NCBI RefSeq assembly: GCF_001005825.1
Contig: NZ_LBHV01000001.1
Location: forward strand, 558,001 to 622,000
Length of the DNA stretch: 64,000 nt
Reading direction: 5' to 3'
Source of the DNA: Rhizobium sp. LC145
GTDB lineage: Bacteria; Pseudomonadota; Alphaproteobacteria; Rhizobiales; Rhizobiaceae
Shown: in pieces, positions 55,299 to 64,000 of the stretch
How the letters are laid out: each line of letters starts with the position of its first letter
Position numbering within the stretch: the stretch's first letter is position 1
Notes under the pieces: model-generated
What the model was told of the DNA's origin: nothing
The model's input: the letters and a program-made list of their open reading frames with translations, nothing else
Databases searched by the model: none
Position numbers and translations under genes: made by a program

Positions 55299-56459
55299 AT
55301 GGAGGCTTTCAAGGTAACATCCTTCAATGTGGAATGGCTGACCAATGCGTTCGACGTCGTGCGCGGCGTCGTTCCGGAGCGATCGAGGCGCGGCCAGCGA
55401 CGCATGCCCTCGATGACAGATGCGCAGGCGAAGCTCCAGGCATTGCGGGCAGAGATCCTGGAGATCGACGCGGACATTCTGTTCCTCATGGAAGCGGTTC
55501 CGGGCAGCGCGGACATGACGGCCTTCCGCGACGAATACCTGCCGGAATATAAGCTCATGACCCATCCGAATGGCGATGACAGGACATACGGCATTCAGGG
55601 CGAACAATGGCTGTGGTTCCTCGTCAAACCCGCGCTCGCCCAGGCGACACGGGCAAGCCTCCTCGATATAGCCACCTGGAAATCCTATACGGCCGACGAA
55701 TCCAAGCTTTCACACAATGACGGCAAGTGGCAGTTTTCGGCTCCCCAACTCGACAACCGCGAGAAAACCGTCGGCGCAAATGTCCGCCGCTCCCATTCGC
55801 ACTACCGCCACCCGCAAATCCTCGTCATGGATTACGAAGGCGTGCGCGTCGAGATCATCGGCGCACATTTCAAAAGCAAGCATATCGGTCTTTCCGTGCC
55901 GGCCCGGCGGCCGGAGGAAACCGACAAGGCCTATCATGACCGGCCGGATGTCGCGTGGTTCATGGCGAATGCACATGTGGCGCGCGCAAAGCTCAGCACC
56001 GAGGCCATGGACGTCCGCTACTACATCGACAAGCGGTTCTCACAGGAGGAACTGCCGATCATCATGGTCATCGGCGATCTCAACGACGGCCCAGGCAAGG
56101 AACTTCTCGAGCGGGAATATCTCCTGCATGACCTGATCAGCGTGCTTCAGGGCGATGTGTTCTTCGCCCGCAAGTTCCTGAACCACGGTCTGTTCGACTA
56201 CCCGCAGCACCTGCGCTGGACGGCGATATTCGAGGACAAGCTCGATCCCGGACGCTCGCCGAACATCTTACTCGACCATATCGTCTTCACCGAGGCGCTG
56301 AGCCGGCGCGGGATCGGCCCCTTGCTGGTCGAGCCGCGATCCGGCTTCGTGGAGCATGAAATCCACGACCGCATCAACTCCACGCAGCCGGAAAACGCAA
56401 AGACGAGCGATCACCGGCCGGTCAGCCAGATCGTCGCCCGGCGGCCGCCTATCGCGTAG
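55299..56459 (+). CDS. endonuclease/exonuclease/phosphatase-family protein
   Basis: A protein of 386 residues with the EEP fold: TSFNVEWLTNAF (Asn), DADILFLMEAV (metal Glu), IGDLNDGPGKE (catalytic Asp/Asn) and TSDHRPV (catalytic His). There is no signal peptide, so it is probably cytoplasmic. Substrate (DNA, phospholipid or another phosphoester) is open. The start at 55299 fits a GGAGGGGG site; an ATG five codons earlier lies upstream of that site. The 3' end overlaps the convergent toxin gene by 11 bases. Confidence 0.83.
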   Translation: MEAFKVTSFNVEWLTNAFDVVRGVVPERSRRGQRRMPSMTDAQAKLQALRAEILEIDADILFLMEAVPGSADMTAFRDEYLPEYKLMTHPNGDDRTYGIQGEQWLWFLVKPALAQATRASLLDIATWKSYTADESKLSHNDGKWQFSAPQLDNREKTVGANVRRSHSHYRHPQILVMDYEGVRVEIIGAHFKSKHIGLSVPARRPEETDKAYHDRPDVAWFMANAHVARAKLSTEAMDVRYYIDKRFSQEELPIIMVIGDLNDGPGKELLEREYLLHDLISVLQGDVFFARKFLNHGLFDYPQHLRWTAIFEDKLDPGRSPNILLDHIVFTEALSRRGIGPLLVEPRSGFVEHEIHDRINSTQPENAKTSDHRPVSQIVARRPPIA

Positions 56460-56796
56460 TCAACCCGATAACGGCATTTGCCTCGCGCAAGACTTCGTCT
56501 AGAACCTGTCGCGAAACTTTACCAACAGCTTCCACATGTTTCGCCTCCACTGTGACGATCTTTACCGGGCGGACGACGGATGGAGCCGGCAATCCGGCTT
56601 TCAAATGATCCGGAATACGGACGTCCCCAAGCCAGGGCCGGTTTTCCGCCGAAGTAATCATGACGACCCACAGCAGGGCGGCGTTTTCCCCGATCGGTCC
56701 ATTTGACACCACGAGCGCCGGCCTGCGCTGCCGGGTGTCACGGTCTGTATAAGGAAAAGGAACGCGGACGACATCGCCTTGCTCAAAAATCGGCAT
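56449..56796 (-). CDS. MazF/PemK-family toxin (type II toxin-antitoxin)
   Basis: A protein of 115 residues starting FEQGDVVRVPFPYTDRDTRQRRPALVVS, the MazF/PemK beta-barrel start with the catalytic Arg region, and containing SVVRPVKIVTVE (the second active-site element). The family cleaves mRNA. The ATG lies 14 bases inside the end of the antitoxin gene, and AGGAAGG is upstream. The toxin stop lies inside the end of the convergent EEP gene. Confidence 0.87.
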   Translation of the reverse strand: MPIFEQGDVVRVPFPYTDRDTRQRRPALVVSNGPIGENAALLWVVMITSAENRPWLGDVRIPDHLKAGLPAPSVVRPVKIVTVEAKHVEAVGKVSRQVLDEVLREANAVIGLTTR

Positions 56797-57004
56797 AGGC
56801 CTTCCTGTCGGCCTCGCTATCCCACTCGCCGAACGTTGCGAATGGATCTTCTGCTTCCGGGGAGATGGGCGCGCGCGAGATCATCACACGTCCATCAGCC
56901 TGGATCGCATAAAGAATTTCGTCGCCCTCCCTGAGGTGAAGAGCGTTCCGGACCGGTTGCGGTATCGTGGTCTGTGCCTTGCTGGTAATTTTGCTCGTTA
57001 TCAT
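56783..57004 (-). CDS. AbrB/MazE-type antitoxin
   Basis: A protein of 73 residues with an N-terminal SpoVT-AbrB swapped-hairpin DNA-binding domain (ITSKITSKAQTTIPQPVRNALHLREGDEI) and an acidic C-terminal tail (EDPFATFGEWDSEADRK) that would clamp the toxin. GGGAGGG precedes the ATG at 57004. It overlaps the toxin gene by 14 bases and has a strong palindrome upstream. Confidence 0.87.
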   Translation of the reverse strand: MITSKITSKAQTTIPQPVRNALHLREGDEILYAIQADGRVMISRAPISPEAEDPFATFGEWDSEADRKAYADF

Positions 57005-57018
57005 GACCTTACCCTCCC

Positions 57019-57049
57019 GTGCACAGTAAGGAATTTCCTTACCATGCAC
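57019..57049. promoter_or_regulatory. operator palindrome of the MazE/MazF pair
   Basis: A perfect dyad GTAAGGAATTTCCTTAC (57026-57042) is nested in GTGCA...TGCAC outer arms (57019-57023 and 57045-57049). A further half-site CCTTAC occurs at 57007-57012. It sits 15 bases upstream of the antitoxin start, as expected for conditional autorepression. Confidence 0.75.
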
Positions 57050-57091
57050 AAGACAGAAGCGCGTTTGAGCGGCACCCCGGCGAAGGTTGCG

Positions 57092-58930
57092 TCACGCCTC
57101 GGGCAGGATACGGACTGCGCCCTTGTCGGCGCTGGCGGCGAAGGCGGCATAAGCCTTCAGCGCCGTCGTGACATTGCGCTTGCGGGGCGCGGCCGGCTTC
57201 CAGCCGAGCACGTCCTGCTCGGCGCGGCGGGTGGCGAGTTCCGCATCCGGCACCGCGAGGTTGATCGTGCGGTTCGGGATGTCGATCTCGATCGGGTCGC
57301 CGTTACGCACGAGGCCGATCGCCCCGCCCTGGGCTGCTTCCGGCGAAGCATGGCCGATCGAGAGGCCGGACGTGCCGCCGGAGAAGCGGCCGTCGGTGAC
57401 GAGCGCGCAGGCCTTGCCGAGGCCCTTCGACTTCAGATAGCTGGTCGGATAGAGCATTTCCTGCATGCCGGGGCCGCCCTTCGGGCCTTCGTAGCGGATG
57501 ACGACGACATCGCCGGCCTTGACCTCGTTGCCGAGAATGCCCTTCACCGCCGCATCCTGGCTTTCGAAGACGACTGCCGGACCGGTGAATTTCAGGATCG
57601 ACTCGTCCACGCCGGCAGTCTTCACGATGCAGCCGTCAAGCGCGATATTGCCGTAGAGAACGGCAAGACCGCCATCCTTGGAGAACGGCTTTTCGACCGA
57701 GCGGATGACACCCTTTTCGCTGTCGGTATCGAGATCATCCCAACGCGAGGATTGGCTGAAGGCGACCTGGGTCGGCACGCCGCCGGGCGCCGCCTTGAAG
57801 AATTCGCGGACCGTCTCGGAATTGGTGCGGGTGATATCCCAGCGATCGATCGCGTCGCCGAGCGTCGCCTCATGAACCGTGTAGCAGTCGCGATGGATAA
57901 GGCCGCCGCGTTCGAGTTCGCCGAGGATGCGCATGATGCCGCCCGCGCGATGCACGTCTTCCATATGGACATCCTGCTTGGCGGGTGCGACCTTGGAAAG
58001 GCACGGCACCTTGCGGGAAAGCCGGTCGATATCCTCCATCGTGAAATCGATGCCGCCCTCATAGGCCGCGGCAAGGATATGGAGAACGGTATTGGTGGAG
58101 CCGCCCATGGCGATATCGAGCGACATGGCGTTCTCGAAGGCCTTCTTGGTGGCAATCGAGCGGGGCAGAACGGTTTCGTCTTCCTGCTCGTAATAACGGC
58201 GGGCAAGATCGACGATCAGGTGGCCGGCCTCTACGAACAGGCGCTTGCGGTCGGCATGGGTTGCGAGCGTCGAACCATTCCCCGGCAGCGACAGGCCGAG
58301 CGCTTCGGTCAGACAGTTCATCGAGTTGGCCGTGAACATGCCCGAGCACGAGCCGCAGGTCGGGCAGGCCGAGCGTTCGATCGTGGCGACATCCTCGTCG
58401 GAAATCTTGTCGTCGGCAGCAGCGACCATGGCGTCGACGAGGTCGAGCGCGACCTTCTTGCCGTGCAGCACGACCTTGCCGGCTTCCATCGGGCCGCCGG
58501 AGACGAAGACGGCCGGGATATTGAGGCGCATGGCGGCGTTCAGCATGCCGGGCGTGATCTTGTCGCAGTTGGAGATGCAGACCATGGCGTCGGCGCAGTG
58601 TGCGTTGACCATGTATTCGACCGAGTCCGCGATGATTTCGCGCGAGGGCAGCGAATAGAGCATGCCGTCGTGGCCCATGGCGATACCGTCATCGACCGCG
58701 ATCGTGTTAAATTCCTTGGCGACGCCGCCGGCGGCCTCGATCTCGCGGGCGACGAGCTGGCCGAGGTCCTTCAAGTGAACGTGACCGGGCACAAACTGCG
58801 TGAAGGAGTTCACGACCGCAATGATCGGTTTGCCGAAATCGCTGTCCTTCATGCCCGTCGCACGCCAAAGGCCGCGCGCGCCCGCCATGTTGCGGCCATG
58901 GGTCGTTGTTCTGGAGCGATAGGCTGGCAT
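57092..58930 (-). CDS. ilvD: dihydroxy-acid dehydratase
   Basis: A protein of 612 residues for valine and isoleucine synthesis. It begins with [20 protein letters not shown], and has the cluster-binding CISNCDK and [16 protein letters not shown] motifs of the [4Fe-4S]-type IlvD, plus GGRFSGGT-like [12 protein letters not shown] near the end. ATG at 58930 gives the usual length; ATG at 58939 is too close to GAGG. No isoleucine-valine gene is adjacent. Confidence 0.95.
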   Translation of the reverse strand: MPAYRSRTTTHGRNMAGARGLWRATGMKDSDFGKPIIAVVNSFTQFVPGHVHLKDLGQLVAREIEAAGGVAKEFNTIAVDDGIAMGHDGMLYSLPSREIIADSVEYMVNAHCADAMVCISNCDKITPGMLNAAMRLNIPAVFVSGGPMEAGKVVLHGKKVALDLVDAMVAAADDKISDEDVATIERSACPTCGSCSGMFTANSMNCLTEALGLSLPGNGSTLATHADRKRLFVEAGHLIVDLARRYYEQEDETVLPRSIATKKAFENAMSLDIAMGGSTNTVLHILAAAYEGGIDFTMEDIDRLSRKVPCLSKVAPAKQDVHMEDVHRAGGIMRILGELERGGLIHRDCYTVHEATLGDAIDRWDITRTNSETVREFFKAAPGGVPTQVAFSQSSRWDDLDTDSEKGVIRSVEKPFSKDGGLAVLYGNIALDGCIVKTAGVDESILKFTGPAVVFESQDAAVKGILGNEVKAGDVVVIRYEGPKGGPGMQEMLYPTSYLKSKGLGKACALVTDGRFSGGTSGLSIGHASPEAAQGGAIGLVRNGDPIEIDIPNRTINLAVPDAELATRRAEQDVLGWKPAAPRKRNVTTALKAYAAFAASADKGAVRILPEA

Positions 58931-59226
58931 TGTCTTCATATCCTCGGGTGCGATCTTTATGGTTCCGCGCAGTTTAGCCCTTTCCTCCGGCAAGCGCAAA
59001 AACCCCTGACTTGGCAGCTTTCTAGGTCAAGTCCGGCAGGCTGTCACTATCAACGCGAGCCAAAGCGGTACGGTTGCTGGGAGCCGTGACCCAGCATTTG
59101 TTTTTCGCTGCTGCCGATCGAACCGGCTTGCTCTTCTTCACATAAACGTGGTTCCGTCCGATACCGTGAAACCTTTAGGCTGCGGGATACGTATAGGGAA
59201 GAAAAGGTTCGCCCAAGGAGAGTACG

Positions 59227-60168
59227 ATGCCCGCCTTTCGTCCGCCCCATATCGCGGCTTCAGAGATCACGCCGCGTTCGATCTACATGTCTCGCCGAAG
59301 CTTCCTCGGCGCGGCCGCGGCGGGAATTGCCTTCGCCGGCGCGGGCGATGTGCTCGCGGCACCCCTCAGCGCCTCGCCGAGCATCTTCAAGACGGATGAG
59401 CCGCTGACGCCCAAGGAGGCGATCACCAGCTACAACAATTTCTACGAATTCGGCGTCAACAAGGAGGACCCGGCCGCCAATTCCGGCGACTTCAAGCCGC
59501 TCCCCTGGACGGTGAAGGTAGACGGCATGGTAGGCAAGCCGAAGGAATTCGGCATCGAGGAATTGATGAAGTTTCCGCTGGAGGACCGCACCTACCGGCT
59601 TCGCTGCGTCGAGGGCTGGTCGATGGTGATCCCCTGGATAGGTTTTCCGCTCTCCGCCCTGCTGGATCAGGTAGAGCCGCTCGGCAGCGCCAAATACGTC
59701 GCCTTCGAAACCGTGGTGCGGCCGGAGCAGATGCCCGGACAGCGCGGTTTCTTCCAGCCGCTTCCCTGGCCCTATATCGAGGGTCTCAGGCTCGACGAGG
59801 CCCGCCACCCGCTGACCATCCTTGCCGTCGGGCTCTATGGCGAAACCCTGCCGAACCAGAACGGCGCGCCGATCCGATTGGTGGTTCCGTGGAAATACGG
59901 CTTCAAGAGCATCAAGTCGATCGTCAAGATTTCGCTGGTGGAAGAGCAGCCGCAGACGACCTGGAAGAATTCCAACGCGCGCGAATACGGCTTTTACTCG
60001 AACGTCAATCCGGCGGTCGATCATCCGCGCTGGAGCCAGGCGACAGAGCAGCGGATCGGCGACGGCGGCTTCTTCAACGTCGCCCGGCGCGACACGCTGC
60101 CGTTCAACGGTTATGCGGACGAGGTGGCGAGCCTCTACGAAGGCATGGACCTGAAGGCGAACTATTGA
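59227..60168 (+). CDS. msrP: protein-methionine-sulfoxide reductase, molybdopterin subunit
   Basis: A protein of 313 residues with a twin-arginine signal ([19 protein letters not shown]). The Mo-binding cysteine is Cys127 in [10 protein letters not shown], followed by [16 protein letters not shown] and [13 protein letters not shown], all typical of MsrP/YedY. It repairs oxidised methionine in periplasmic proteins, taking electrons from MsrQ. AAGGAGAG precedes the ATG. msrQ starts two bases after the stop. Confidence 0.95.
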   Translation: MPAFRPPHIAASEITPRSIYMSRRSFLGAAAAGIAFAGAGDVLAAPLSASPSIFKTDEPLTPKEAITSYNNFYEFGVNKEDPAANSGDFKPLPWTVKVDGMVGKPKEFGIEELMKFPLEDRTYRLRCVEGWSMVIPWIGFPLSALLDQVEPLGSAKYVAFETVVRPEQMPGQRGFFQPLPWPYIEGLRLDEARHPLTILAVGLYGETLPNQNGAPIRLVVPWKYGFKSIKSIVKISLVEEQPQTTWKNSNAREYGFYSNVNPAVDHPRWSQATEQRIGDGGFFNVARRDTLPFNGYADEVASLYEGMDLKANY

Positions 60169-60170
60169 CG

Positions 60171-60815
60171 ATGCTCACGCTGCCCACTCTGCCCCGCCGT
60201 TATCACAGCGCCAGCATATGGGGGCTCTACGCCATCGGACTGGTGCCGGCCGCCTGGTATTTCTACCTTGCGGCGACAGGCGGGCTGGGTTTCAATCCGG
60301 TCAAGGAATTTGAGCACCTTCTCGGCATATGGGCGCTGCGCTTCATCGTCGCCACGCTCGCCATCACGCCCTTGCGCGACCTTGCCGGTATCAACTGGAT
60401 CCGCTACCGCCGTGCACTCGGGCTTCTCGCCTTCTATTACGTGCTGATGCATTTCTCGGTCTATGCCTCGCTCGACCTGCGCTTCAATGTGGGCGCGGTC
60501 GCCGCGGATATCGCGCGGCGGCCCTACATCACCATCGGCATGGCCTGTCTGCTGATGCTGATCCCGCTTGCGCTGACCTCCAACAACTGGTCGATCCGCA
60601 AGCTCGGGCCGCGCTGGACGAAATTGCACAAGCTGATCTACGTGATCGCGGCCGGCGGGCTCCTGCATTTCATCCTGGCGCGCAAGAGCCTGACGCTCGA
60701 GCCCCTCACCTATCTGGCCATCATCACCGGACTTCTCGCCTACCGTCCCCTGCGCAGGCCGATCATGAACTGGAAGCGCGGGAAAAAGTCCGGGGCCGCG
60801 CAAGCTGCCCGCTGA
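60171..60815 (+). CDS. msrQ: MsrQ haem-binding membrane subunit
   Basis: A protein of 214 residues with six membrane helices of the ferric-reductase-like domain. Histidines in FEHLLG, YVLMHFSVYA and LHKLIYVIAAGGLLHF can bind b-type haem. It passes electrons from the quinone pool or flavin reductase to MsrP. Two bases separate it from msrP. Confidence 0.93.
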   Translation: MLTLPTLPRRYHSASIWGLYAIGLVPAAWYFYLAATGGLGFNPVKEFEHLLGIWALRFIVATLAITPLRDLAGINWIRYRRALGLLAFYYVLMHFSVYASLDLRFNVGAVAADIARRPYITIGMACLLMLIPLALTSNNWSIRKLGPRWTKLHKLIYVIAAGGLLHFILARKSLTLEPLTYLAIITGLLAYRPLRRPIMNWKRGKKSGAAQAAR

Positions 60816-60826
60816 AAGCCCTCGCT

Positions 60827-61897
60827 TCAACGACTTTCAGTTTTGGCAGGTTCGGAAAGCAGGCCCAGCACTTCCGCGATGAACTGCGAACGGCCGCGCT
60901 CGGGACGATCGAGGTGGACATAGTGCGTGGCGCCGGGGATCGTGACGCTATGGACACCCGCCGCGTTGACGAGGTGGCCTTCAAGCGCGGTCACGTCATC
61001 GGGGCGACTCCAGAAATCGTTTTCCGAACGGATGATCAGCACGCGCGCGGTAATCGAGGCGGCATCCCAAAGCTGTCTTCCCGAAGCGAGATAGAAGCTA
61101 TCTTCCATAGCCCCTGAAGGCGCGCGGAATGCCGGCGGTTCGTGATCGCCCGAGGCCGGATCGGATGCCAGAGCCGCCTGCTGATAGGCCTCGACCACCG
61201 CCGGGTCATGCCAGCTATCCTTGTCCTCGACGGGAATGGATCTGTCCCAGGAGGGGATGAGTGAGGCCGCCGTGTTCAACCGATAGGCACCGAACTTTGC
61301 GATGTTGAAACGGCTGCGATCATTCGGATCGGCGTTCTCGCCGTCCGATCCGAGCGTGGGATGTCCGGAAGTCGCCCCGTAAAGTGAATTATAGACGACC
61401 AGATGGCTGACCTTTTCCGGGAAAAGAGAGGCATACATGCCTGTCCAATGCCCGCCTGTCGCCCAGCCCAATAGGGCGACCTGCCGCCTGCCGGTCCTAT
61501 CCTGGATCGCCTCGACCGCAGCATGGATATCTTGGACGACTTCGTTGGAATGAGTCAGCGGCCTGCCTTGCTGCGGGCCATCCTGCCCCGGACGGCTCGA
61601 TCCGCCGTAGCCGCGGGCATCAAGAATGAACACCCGGTATCCTTCCATTGCCAGATCACCGGCGAGCGATCCCCCTTCCACCGGCAAATCGAAGGAGGCA
61701 ACGCCCGGAACCCGCGCCCCATGGACGAGCATGACGGGAGGTCCCTTCGGCTCCACCCCGGCATTGCGGACTTCACGGATGGCGAGTTCGATATCGGCTC
61801 CAGCCTTTATCCGAAAATCCTCGCGTTCGATTTCCGCTAAGGCGGGAGCCCCGAAGGCAGCCGCGAGGGTAGCGCAATAAAAAGCAAGTCTTTGCAT
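60827..61897 (-). CDS. secreted alpha/beta-hydrolase-fold protein with Ala at the nucleophile position
   Basis: A protein of 356 residues with a signal peptide (cleavage after ALA). The fold is recognisable: VMLVHGARVPG, ILDARGYGGSSRPG, the nucleophile-elbow strand QVALLGWATGGHWTG, then IIRSENDFW and GATHYVHLD with candidate Asp and His. In the elbow G-x-S-x-G the serine is replaced by Ala146 (codon GCG), so classical esterase chemistry is unlikely. AAGGAG precedes ATG 61897. It is divergent from a LysR regulator and converges on msrQ. Confidence 0.82.
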   Translation of the reverse strand: MQRLAFYCATLAAAFGAPALAEIEREDFRIKAGADIELAIREVRNAGVEPKGPPVMLVHGARVPGVASFDLPVEGGSLAGDLAMEGYRVFILDARGYGGSSRPGQDGPQQGRPLTHSNEVVQDIHAAVEAIQDRTGRRQVALLGWATGGHWTGMYASLFPEKVSHLVVYNSLYGATSGHPTLGSDGENADPNDRSRFNIAKFGAYRLNTAASLIPSWDRSIPVEDKDSWHDPAVVEAYQQAALASDPASGDHEPPAFRAPSGAMEDSFYLASGRQLWDAASITARVLIIRSENDFWSRPDDVTALEGHLVNAAGVHSVTIPGATHYVHLDRPERGRSQFIAEVLGLLSEPAKTESR

Positions 61898-61976
61898 GGT
61901 CAACTCCTTGGGAAAGCCTTGTCAGCCATGGCTGACGTCACCCTCCCAGATCGTTGCGGCAGACAAACTTTTCCAA

Positions 61977-61999
61977 TATCAAAACGGAGTTTATTGATA
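61977..61999. promoter_or_regulatory. LysR-type binding site candidate
   Basis: TATCAA (61977-61982) and TTGATA (61994-61999) are perfect inverted arms with an 11-base spacer, the T-N11-A form of LysR sites. It lies in the 112-base divergent region, about ten bases upstream of the LysR start. Confidence 0.6.
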
Positions 62000-62009
62000 C
62001 TCTTTCGGT

Positions 62010-62921
62010 ATGATGACGATCGATCTGCACCATATGCGGCATTTCGTTGCCGTGGCCGAAGAACTGCATTTTGGGCGCGCCGCCGCCCGGCTCGGAATGG
62101 CTCAGCCCCCGCTCAGCCAGTCGATCAAGAGACTTGAAGACCGGCTGGGATTTTCGCTGTTCGAGCGGACCCAGCGCGTGGTGAGCCTCACCGCCGCCGG
62201 GCGTGTGTTTCTGGAGGAGGCGCGGCGAACCATTGCGCAATCCGAAGAGGCCGTCCGTCTGGCCCGCCGCGCGGCGTCCGACGAGCTTGCAGAGATTTCG
62301 ATCGCCTTTGTCTCGGCAGCTCTCTACCGCCTGCTTCCGGCGACCATACGCGCCTTCCACGAAATTTGGCCGGATACGGCAATTCGGCTCGACGAACGCC
62401 CTACGGAAGCGCAATTGGTCGATCTCGCAAGCGGCGATATCGATCTCGGCTTTTTCCATCCGCCGATCCAAACCGTCGATGGCCTCGCCGTGGAACTGAT
62501 CCACCGGGACAGGCTGATCGTCGCCGTGCCGGCTCATCATCCCCTCGCCGCCCTGGATTCCTGCCGGCTCGCCGATCTGGCCGGACGAGATTTCATCATG
62601 TTCCCTTACCAGCAGGGGCCGGTTCTGCACGGCAACATTACAAACGCCTGCAGGGCCGCGGGTTTCGTGCCGAATATTGTGCAGGAAGCTCGGCAGATGC
62701 ATACCATCCTCAGCCTGGTGGCCGCGGGGCTCGGCGTATCGCTGGTGCCAAAAGGCGCAACGACGATGCAGATCGTCGGCGTGGCATTCGTCCCGCTGCT
62801 CGATGCACCGGAAAACGTGGCCTGGGAGCTGGCTATCGGCTGGCGGCCAAGAGGCGCGCGAAAAGCGCTGCGGAACTTCCTGGAGGTCGTGCGGTCGACA
62901 AGCCAGGGGCTTGAAGCATGA
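62010..62921 (+). CDS. LysR-family regulator
   Basis: A protein of 303 residues. Helix-turn-helix HMRHFVAVAEELHFGRAAARLGMAQPPLSQSIKRLE (about 8-43) and an effector domain with FHEIWPDTAIRLDE and AAGLGVSLVPKG. The HTH resembles the BenM/CatM-like branch, which responds to small acids. It is divergent from the alpha/beta-hydrolase gene, its likely target. A strong bidirectional terminator separates it from rplQ. Confidence 0.92.
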   Translation: MMTIDLHHMRHFVAVAEELHFGRAAARLGMAQPPLSQSIKRLEDRLGFSLFERTQRVVSLTAAGRVFLEEARRTIAQSEEAVRLARRAASDELAEISIAFVSAALYRLLPATIRAFHEIWPDTAIRLDERPTEAQLVDLASGDIDLGFFHPPIQTVDGLAVELIHRDRLIVAVPAHHPLAALDSCRLADLAGRDFIMFPYQQGPVLHGNITNACRAAGFVPNIVQEARQMHTILSLVAAGLGVSLVPKGATTMQIVGVAFVPLLDAPENVAWELAIGWRPRGARKALRNFLEVVRSTSQGLEA

Positions 62922-62944
62922 GGTGACCTCATCGCTCGGCAGCA

Positions 62945-62974
62945 AAAAGGCCGGGTGTTTCCACCCGGCCTTTT
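62945..62974. terminator. bidirectional terminator between LysR and rplQ
   Basis: AAAAGGCCGGGTG and CACCCGGCCTTTT form a perfect 13-base stem with the loop tttc; A and T tracts at both ends allow termination of both convergent transcripts, including the long ribosomal-protein operon. Confidence 0.93.
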
Positions 62975-62996
62975 CATGTCCGACAATGCGGAATTA

Positions 62997-63422
62997 TCAA
63001 GCGGCTTCGGCAGCTTCGGATTCAGCGGCAACGCGAGCCTTGTCGGCAGCGCCCTTGGCGTTGACGTCGCGCTCGACGAACTCGATGACGGCGAGAGCGG
63101 CGTTGTCGCCCTGGCGGAAGCCGGCCTTCATGATGCGAAGGTAGCCGCCGTTGCGGGTGGCGTAACGCGAAGCGATCGTGTCGAACAGCTTGCGGACGGC
63201 ATCCTGATCCTGGATCTGCGAGATCGCCTGACGACGAGCATGCAGGTCGCCGCGCTTGCCGAGGGTGACGAGCTTCTCGACGATCGGACGGATTTCCTTT
63301 GCCTTCGGCAGGGTCGTTACGATCTGCTCATGGGTGATGAGCGAAGCAGCCATGTTGGCAAACATCGCCTTGCGGTGGCTTGCGGTGCGGTTGAGCTTGC
63401 GGCCGGCTTTCTGGTGGCGCAT
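62997..63422 (-). CDS. rplQ: 50S ribosomal protein L17
   Basis: A protein of 141 residues starting [25 protein letters not shown], the L17 signature, with the usual rhizobial Ala/Glu-rich C-terminal tail. It binds 23S rRNA in the large subunit. AAAGGAGA precedes the ATG. It follows rpoA in the same direction with a gap of 44 bases, as in the standard alpha operon. Confidence 0.97.
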   Translation of the reverse strand: MRHQKAGRKLNRTASHRKAMFANMAASLITHEQIVTTLPKAKEIRPIVEKLVTLGKRGDLHARRQAISQIQDQDAVRKLFDTIASRYATRNGGYLRIMKAGFRQGDNAALAVIEFVERDVNAKGAADKARVAAESEAAEAA

Positions 63423-63466
63423 CTCTGGTCTCCTTTACTTGCAGGCATGCGCCTGCAGTTTAATGG

Positions 63467-64000
63467 TTAGTACTGGTCTTCGTAGCGCTTGGCGAGATCT
63501 TCGATGTTTTCCGGCGGCCAGGCGGGAACTTCCATGCCAAGATGGAGGCCCATGGATGCCAGAACTTCCTTGATCTCGTTCAGCGACTTGCGACCGAAAT
63601 TCGGAGTGCGCAGCATTTCCGCCTCGGTCTTCTGAATGAGGTCGCCGATATAGACGATGTTGTCGTTCTTCAGGCAGTTCGCCGAACGGACGGAAAGTTC
63701 CAGTTCGTCGACCTTCTTGAGGAGAGCCGGGTTGAACGCGAGTTCGGTGACGGCTTCCTCTTCGGCTTCCTTCTGCGGCTCGTCGAAGTTGACGAAGACA
63801 GAAAGCTGGTCCTGAAGGATACGGGCGGCGAAGGCTACGGCGTCTTCACCAGAGACCGAACCATCGGTTTCGATGGTCATGGTCAGCTTGTCGTAGTCGA
63901 GAACCTGGCCCTCGCGGGTGTTCTCCACCTTGTAAGAGACCTTCTTGACCGGCGAATAGAGGCTATCGACCGGGATGAGGCCGATCGGAGCGTCTTCGGC
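63467..64000 (-). CDS. rpoA: RNA polymerase alpha subunit, C-terminal part (5' part beyond the window)
   Basis: The last 178 codons are present in an open frame to the window end. It contains the end of the N-terminal domain ([21 protein letters not shown]) and the full C-terminal domain that contacts UP elements and activators ([47 protein letters not shown]). Upstream gene order rpsM-rpsK-rpoA is expected but not visible here. Confidence 0.97.
   Translation of the reverse strand, partial: AEDAPIGLIPVDSLYSPVKKVSYKVENTREGQVLDYDKLTMTIETDGSVSGEDAVAFAARILQDQLSVFVNFDEPQKEAEEEAVTELAFNPALLKKVDELELSVRSANCLKNDNIVYIGDLIQKTEAEMLRTPNFGRKSLNEIKEVLASMGLHLGMEVPAWPPENIEDLAKRYEDQY

Noticed and set aside
56936..59089. 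A 717-codon plus-strand frame opposite ilvD
   Set aside because: Antisense shadow of ilvD; no recognisable protein and no ribosome site.

Overview
The window is a high-GC chromosomal segment from an alphaproteobacterium, most likely a member of the Rhizobiaceae (Rhizobium/Agrobacterium/Shinella/Ensifer type). The reasons are a second, tail-less FtsZ, a DUF982 protein, a DUF2778 (Tlde1-like) periplasmic protein, a class II (B12-dependent) ribonucleotide reductase with NrdR boxes, RIME-like intergenic palindromes and the rpoA-rplQ end of the ribosomal locus. The genus cannot be fixed from the sequence alone. There is no prophage, complete IS element, CRISPR array or integrase; the region reads as ordinary chromosome with dense short operons.

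Region 1 (1-12.8 kb): the end of an M20 amidohydrolase, a DUF2778 protein, a YeeE/YedE sulfur transporter, nicotinamidase pncA and the azlCD amino-acid exporter. Then comes a tightly packed minus-strand operon: LacI-type regulator, binding protein, two permeases, ATPase, nucleoside hydrolase and adenine deaminase. It looks like an import and breakdown route for purine nucleosides built on a polyamine-type (PotABCD-like) ABC transporter. A near-perfect CG-centred palindrome lies just upstream of the regulator. This is the best candidate for an under-described system in the window.

Region 2 (13-31 kb): glycine-betaine-type binding protein and permease without an ATPase; DUF982 gene with a possible six-codon leader peptide; a cysteine cluster (cysteine synthase, AlaX-like tRNA editing protein, mercaptopyruvate sulfurtransferase, GNAT); a DUF1203/SnoaL fusion; a PadR regulator with a Gly/Arg-rich N-terminus and repeated TATATCTAAA motifs; ald with a divergent Lrp-type regulator; EamA transporter; PilZ protein; periplasmic cpdB; PhzF protein; a LysR/azoreductase pair; HlyU-like protein; glycerophosphodiester phosphodiesterase.

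Region 3 (31-48 kb): ilvA and divergent trkH, tRNA-Leu(UAA), wrbA, a CinA-type molybdopterin-binding protein, tandem UspA, DUF2200, gpt with a hairpin leader, a ZIP transporter, nrdJ with two NrdR boxes and a strong terminator, a frameshifted aldehyde dehydrogenase remnant, DUF305 membrane protein, an MFS transporter, the FtsZ2-like gene and an outer-membrane beta-barrel protein.

Region 4 (48-64 kb): ketopantoate reductase, alpha/beta hydrolase, DUF1883, degQ-rarA operon, YkvA and LprI-like proteins, an EEP-family phosphatase/nuclease, a MazE/MazF pair with a palindromic operator, ilvD, msrPQ, an alpha/beta hydrolase whose nucleophile position is alanine with a divergent LysR, and finally rplQ and the C-terminal half of rpoA.

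Purine salvage recurs (nucleoside hydrolase, adenine deaminase, cpdB, gpt). Branched-chain amino-acid synthesis (ilvA, ilvD) and methionine/cysteine chemistry (cysK, sseA, msrPQ, YeeE) are also represented.
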